Origin: Flavobacteriaceae bacterium
GTDB taxonomy: Bacteria; Bacteroidota; Bacteroidia; Flavobacteriales; Flavobacteriaceae
Assembly (NCBI GenBank): GCA_018674025.1
Contig: JABHBC010000071.1
Span: 1 to 6,417 of the forward strand
Direction: 5' to 3'
Length of the DNA stretch: 6,417 bases
The stretch's first letter is position 1. The number at the start of each line of letters is the position of its first letter. A program made the position numbers and the translations under genes. Positions 6,415-6,417 of this stretch are shown piece by piece. Below the pieces are notes generated by a model, which was not told the origin of the DNA, did not search any database, and worked only from the letters and a program-made list of their open reading frames with translations.

Positions 6415-6417
6415 TTA

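Overview
This window is a gene-dense, single-strand stretch of ordinary housekeeping genes. It is very AT-rich (GC roughly 30% by eye) and almost certainly comes from a member of the Bacteroidota, most likely a Flavobacteriia, possibly marine with a small genome. Three things point there: the class I-beta DAHP synthase fused to a C-terminal chorismate mutase, the wording of all the protein motifs, and the near absence of Shine-Dalgarno sequences. All genes are on the + strand and there is no RNA gene, mobile element, CRISPR array or sign of foreign DNA.

Layout. Positions 1-181 hold the C-terminal end of a prephenate dehydrogenase (TyrA), which overlaps by 4 bases the DAHP synthase/chorismate mutase gene (178-1260). 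After a 53-base gap comes a tightly packed block: rsgA (1314-2261), dtd (2261-2707), a short MazG-like nucleotide pyrophosphohydrolase (2713-3042) and aroA (3039-4265), with junctions of 1-base overlap, 5-base gap and 4-base overlap. A 59-base gap then carries a good Bacteroidota-type promoter and a perfect 9-base inverted repeat, followed by queA (4325-5374) and, 2 bases later, rlmN (5377-6414). The last three bases are non-coding. No stretch over 300 bases lacks a gene.

Function. Two themes interleave. TyrA, DAHP synthase/chorismate mutase and AroA belong to the shikimate and tyrosine/phenylalanine pathway: entry step, EPSP step, chorismate branch point and the tyrosine arm. RsgA, Dtd, QueA and RlmN serve translation: 30S subunit maturation, removal of D-amino acids from tRNA, queuosine at tRNA position 34, and 2-methyladenosine in 23S rRNA and tRNA position 37. 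The MazG-like enzyme fits nucleotide-pool housekeeping. Spacing suggests three transcription units (tyrA-DAHPS, rsgA-dtd-mazG-aroA, queA-rlmN), with read-through possible because no intrinsic terminator is visible.

Every full-length gene is intact and retains its recognised catalytic residues. I see no undescribed system here. The items most worth a second look are the two intergenic regulatory regions, chiefly the dyad that overlaps the queA promoter.
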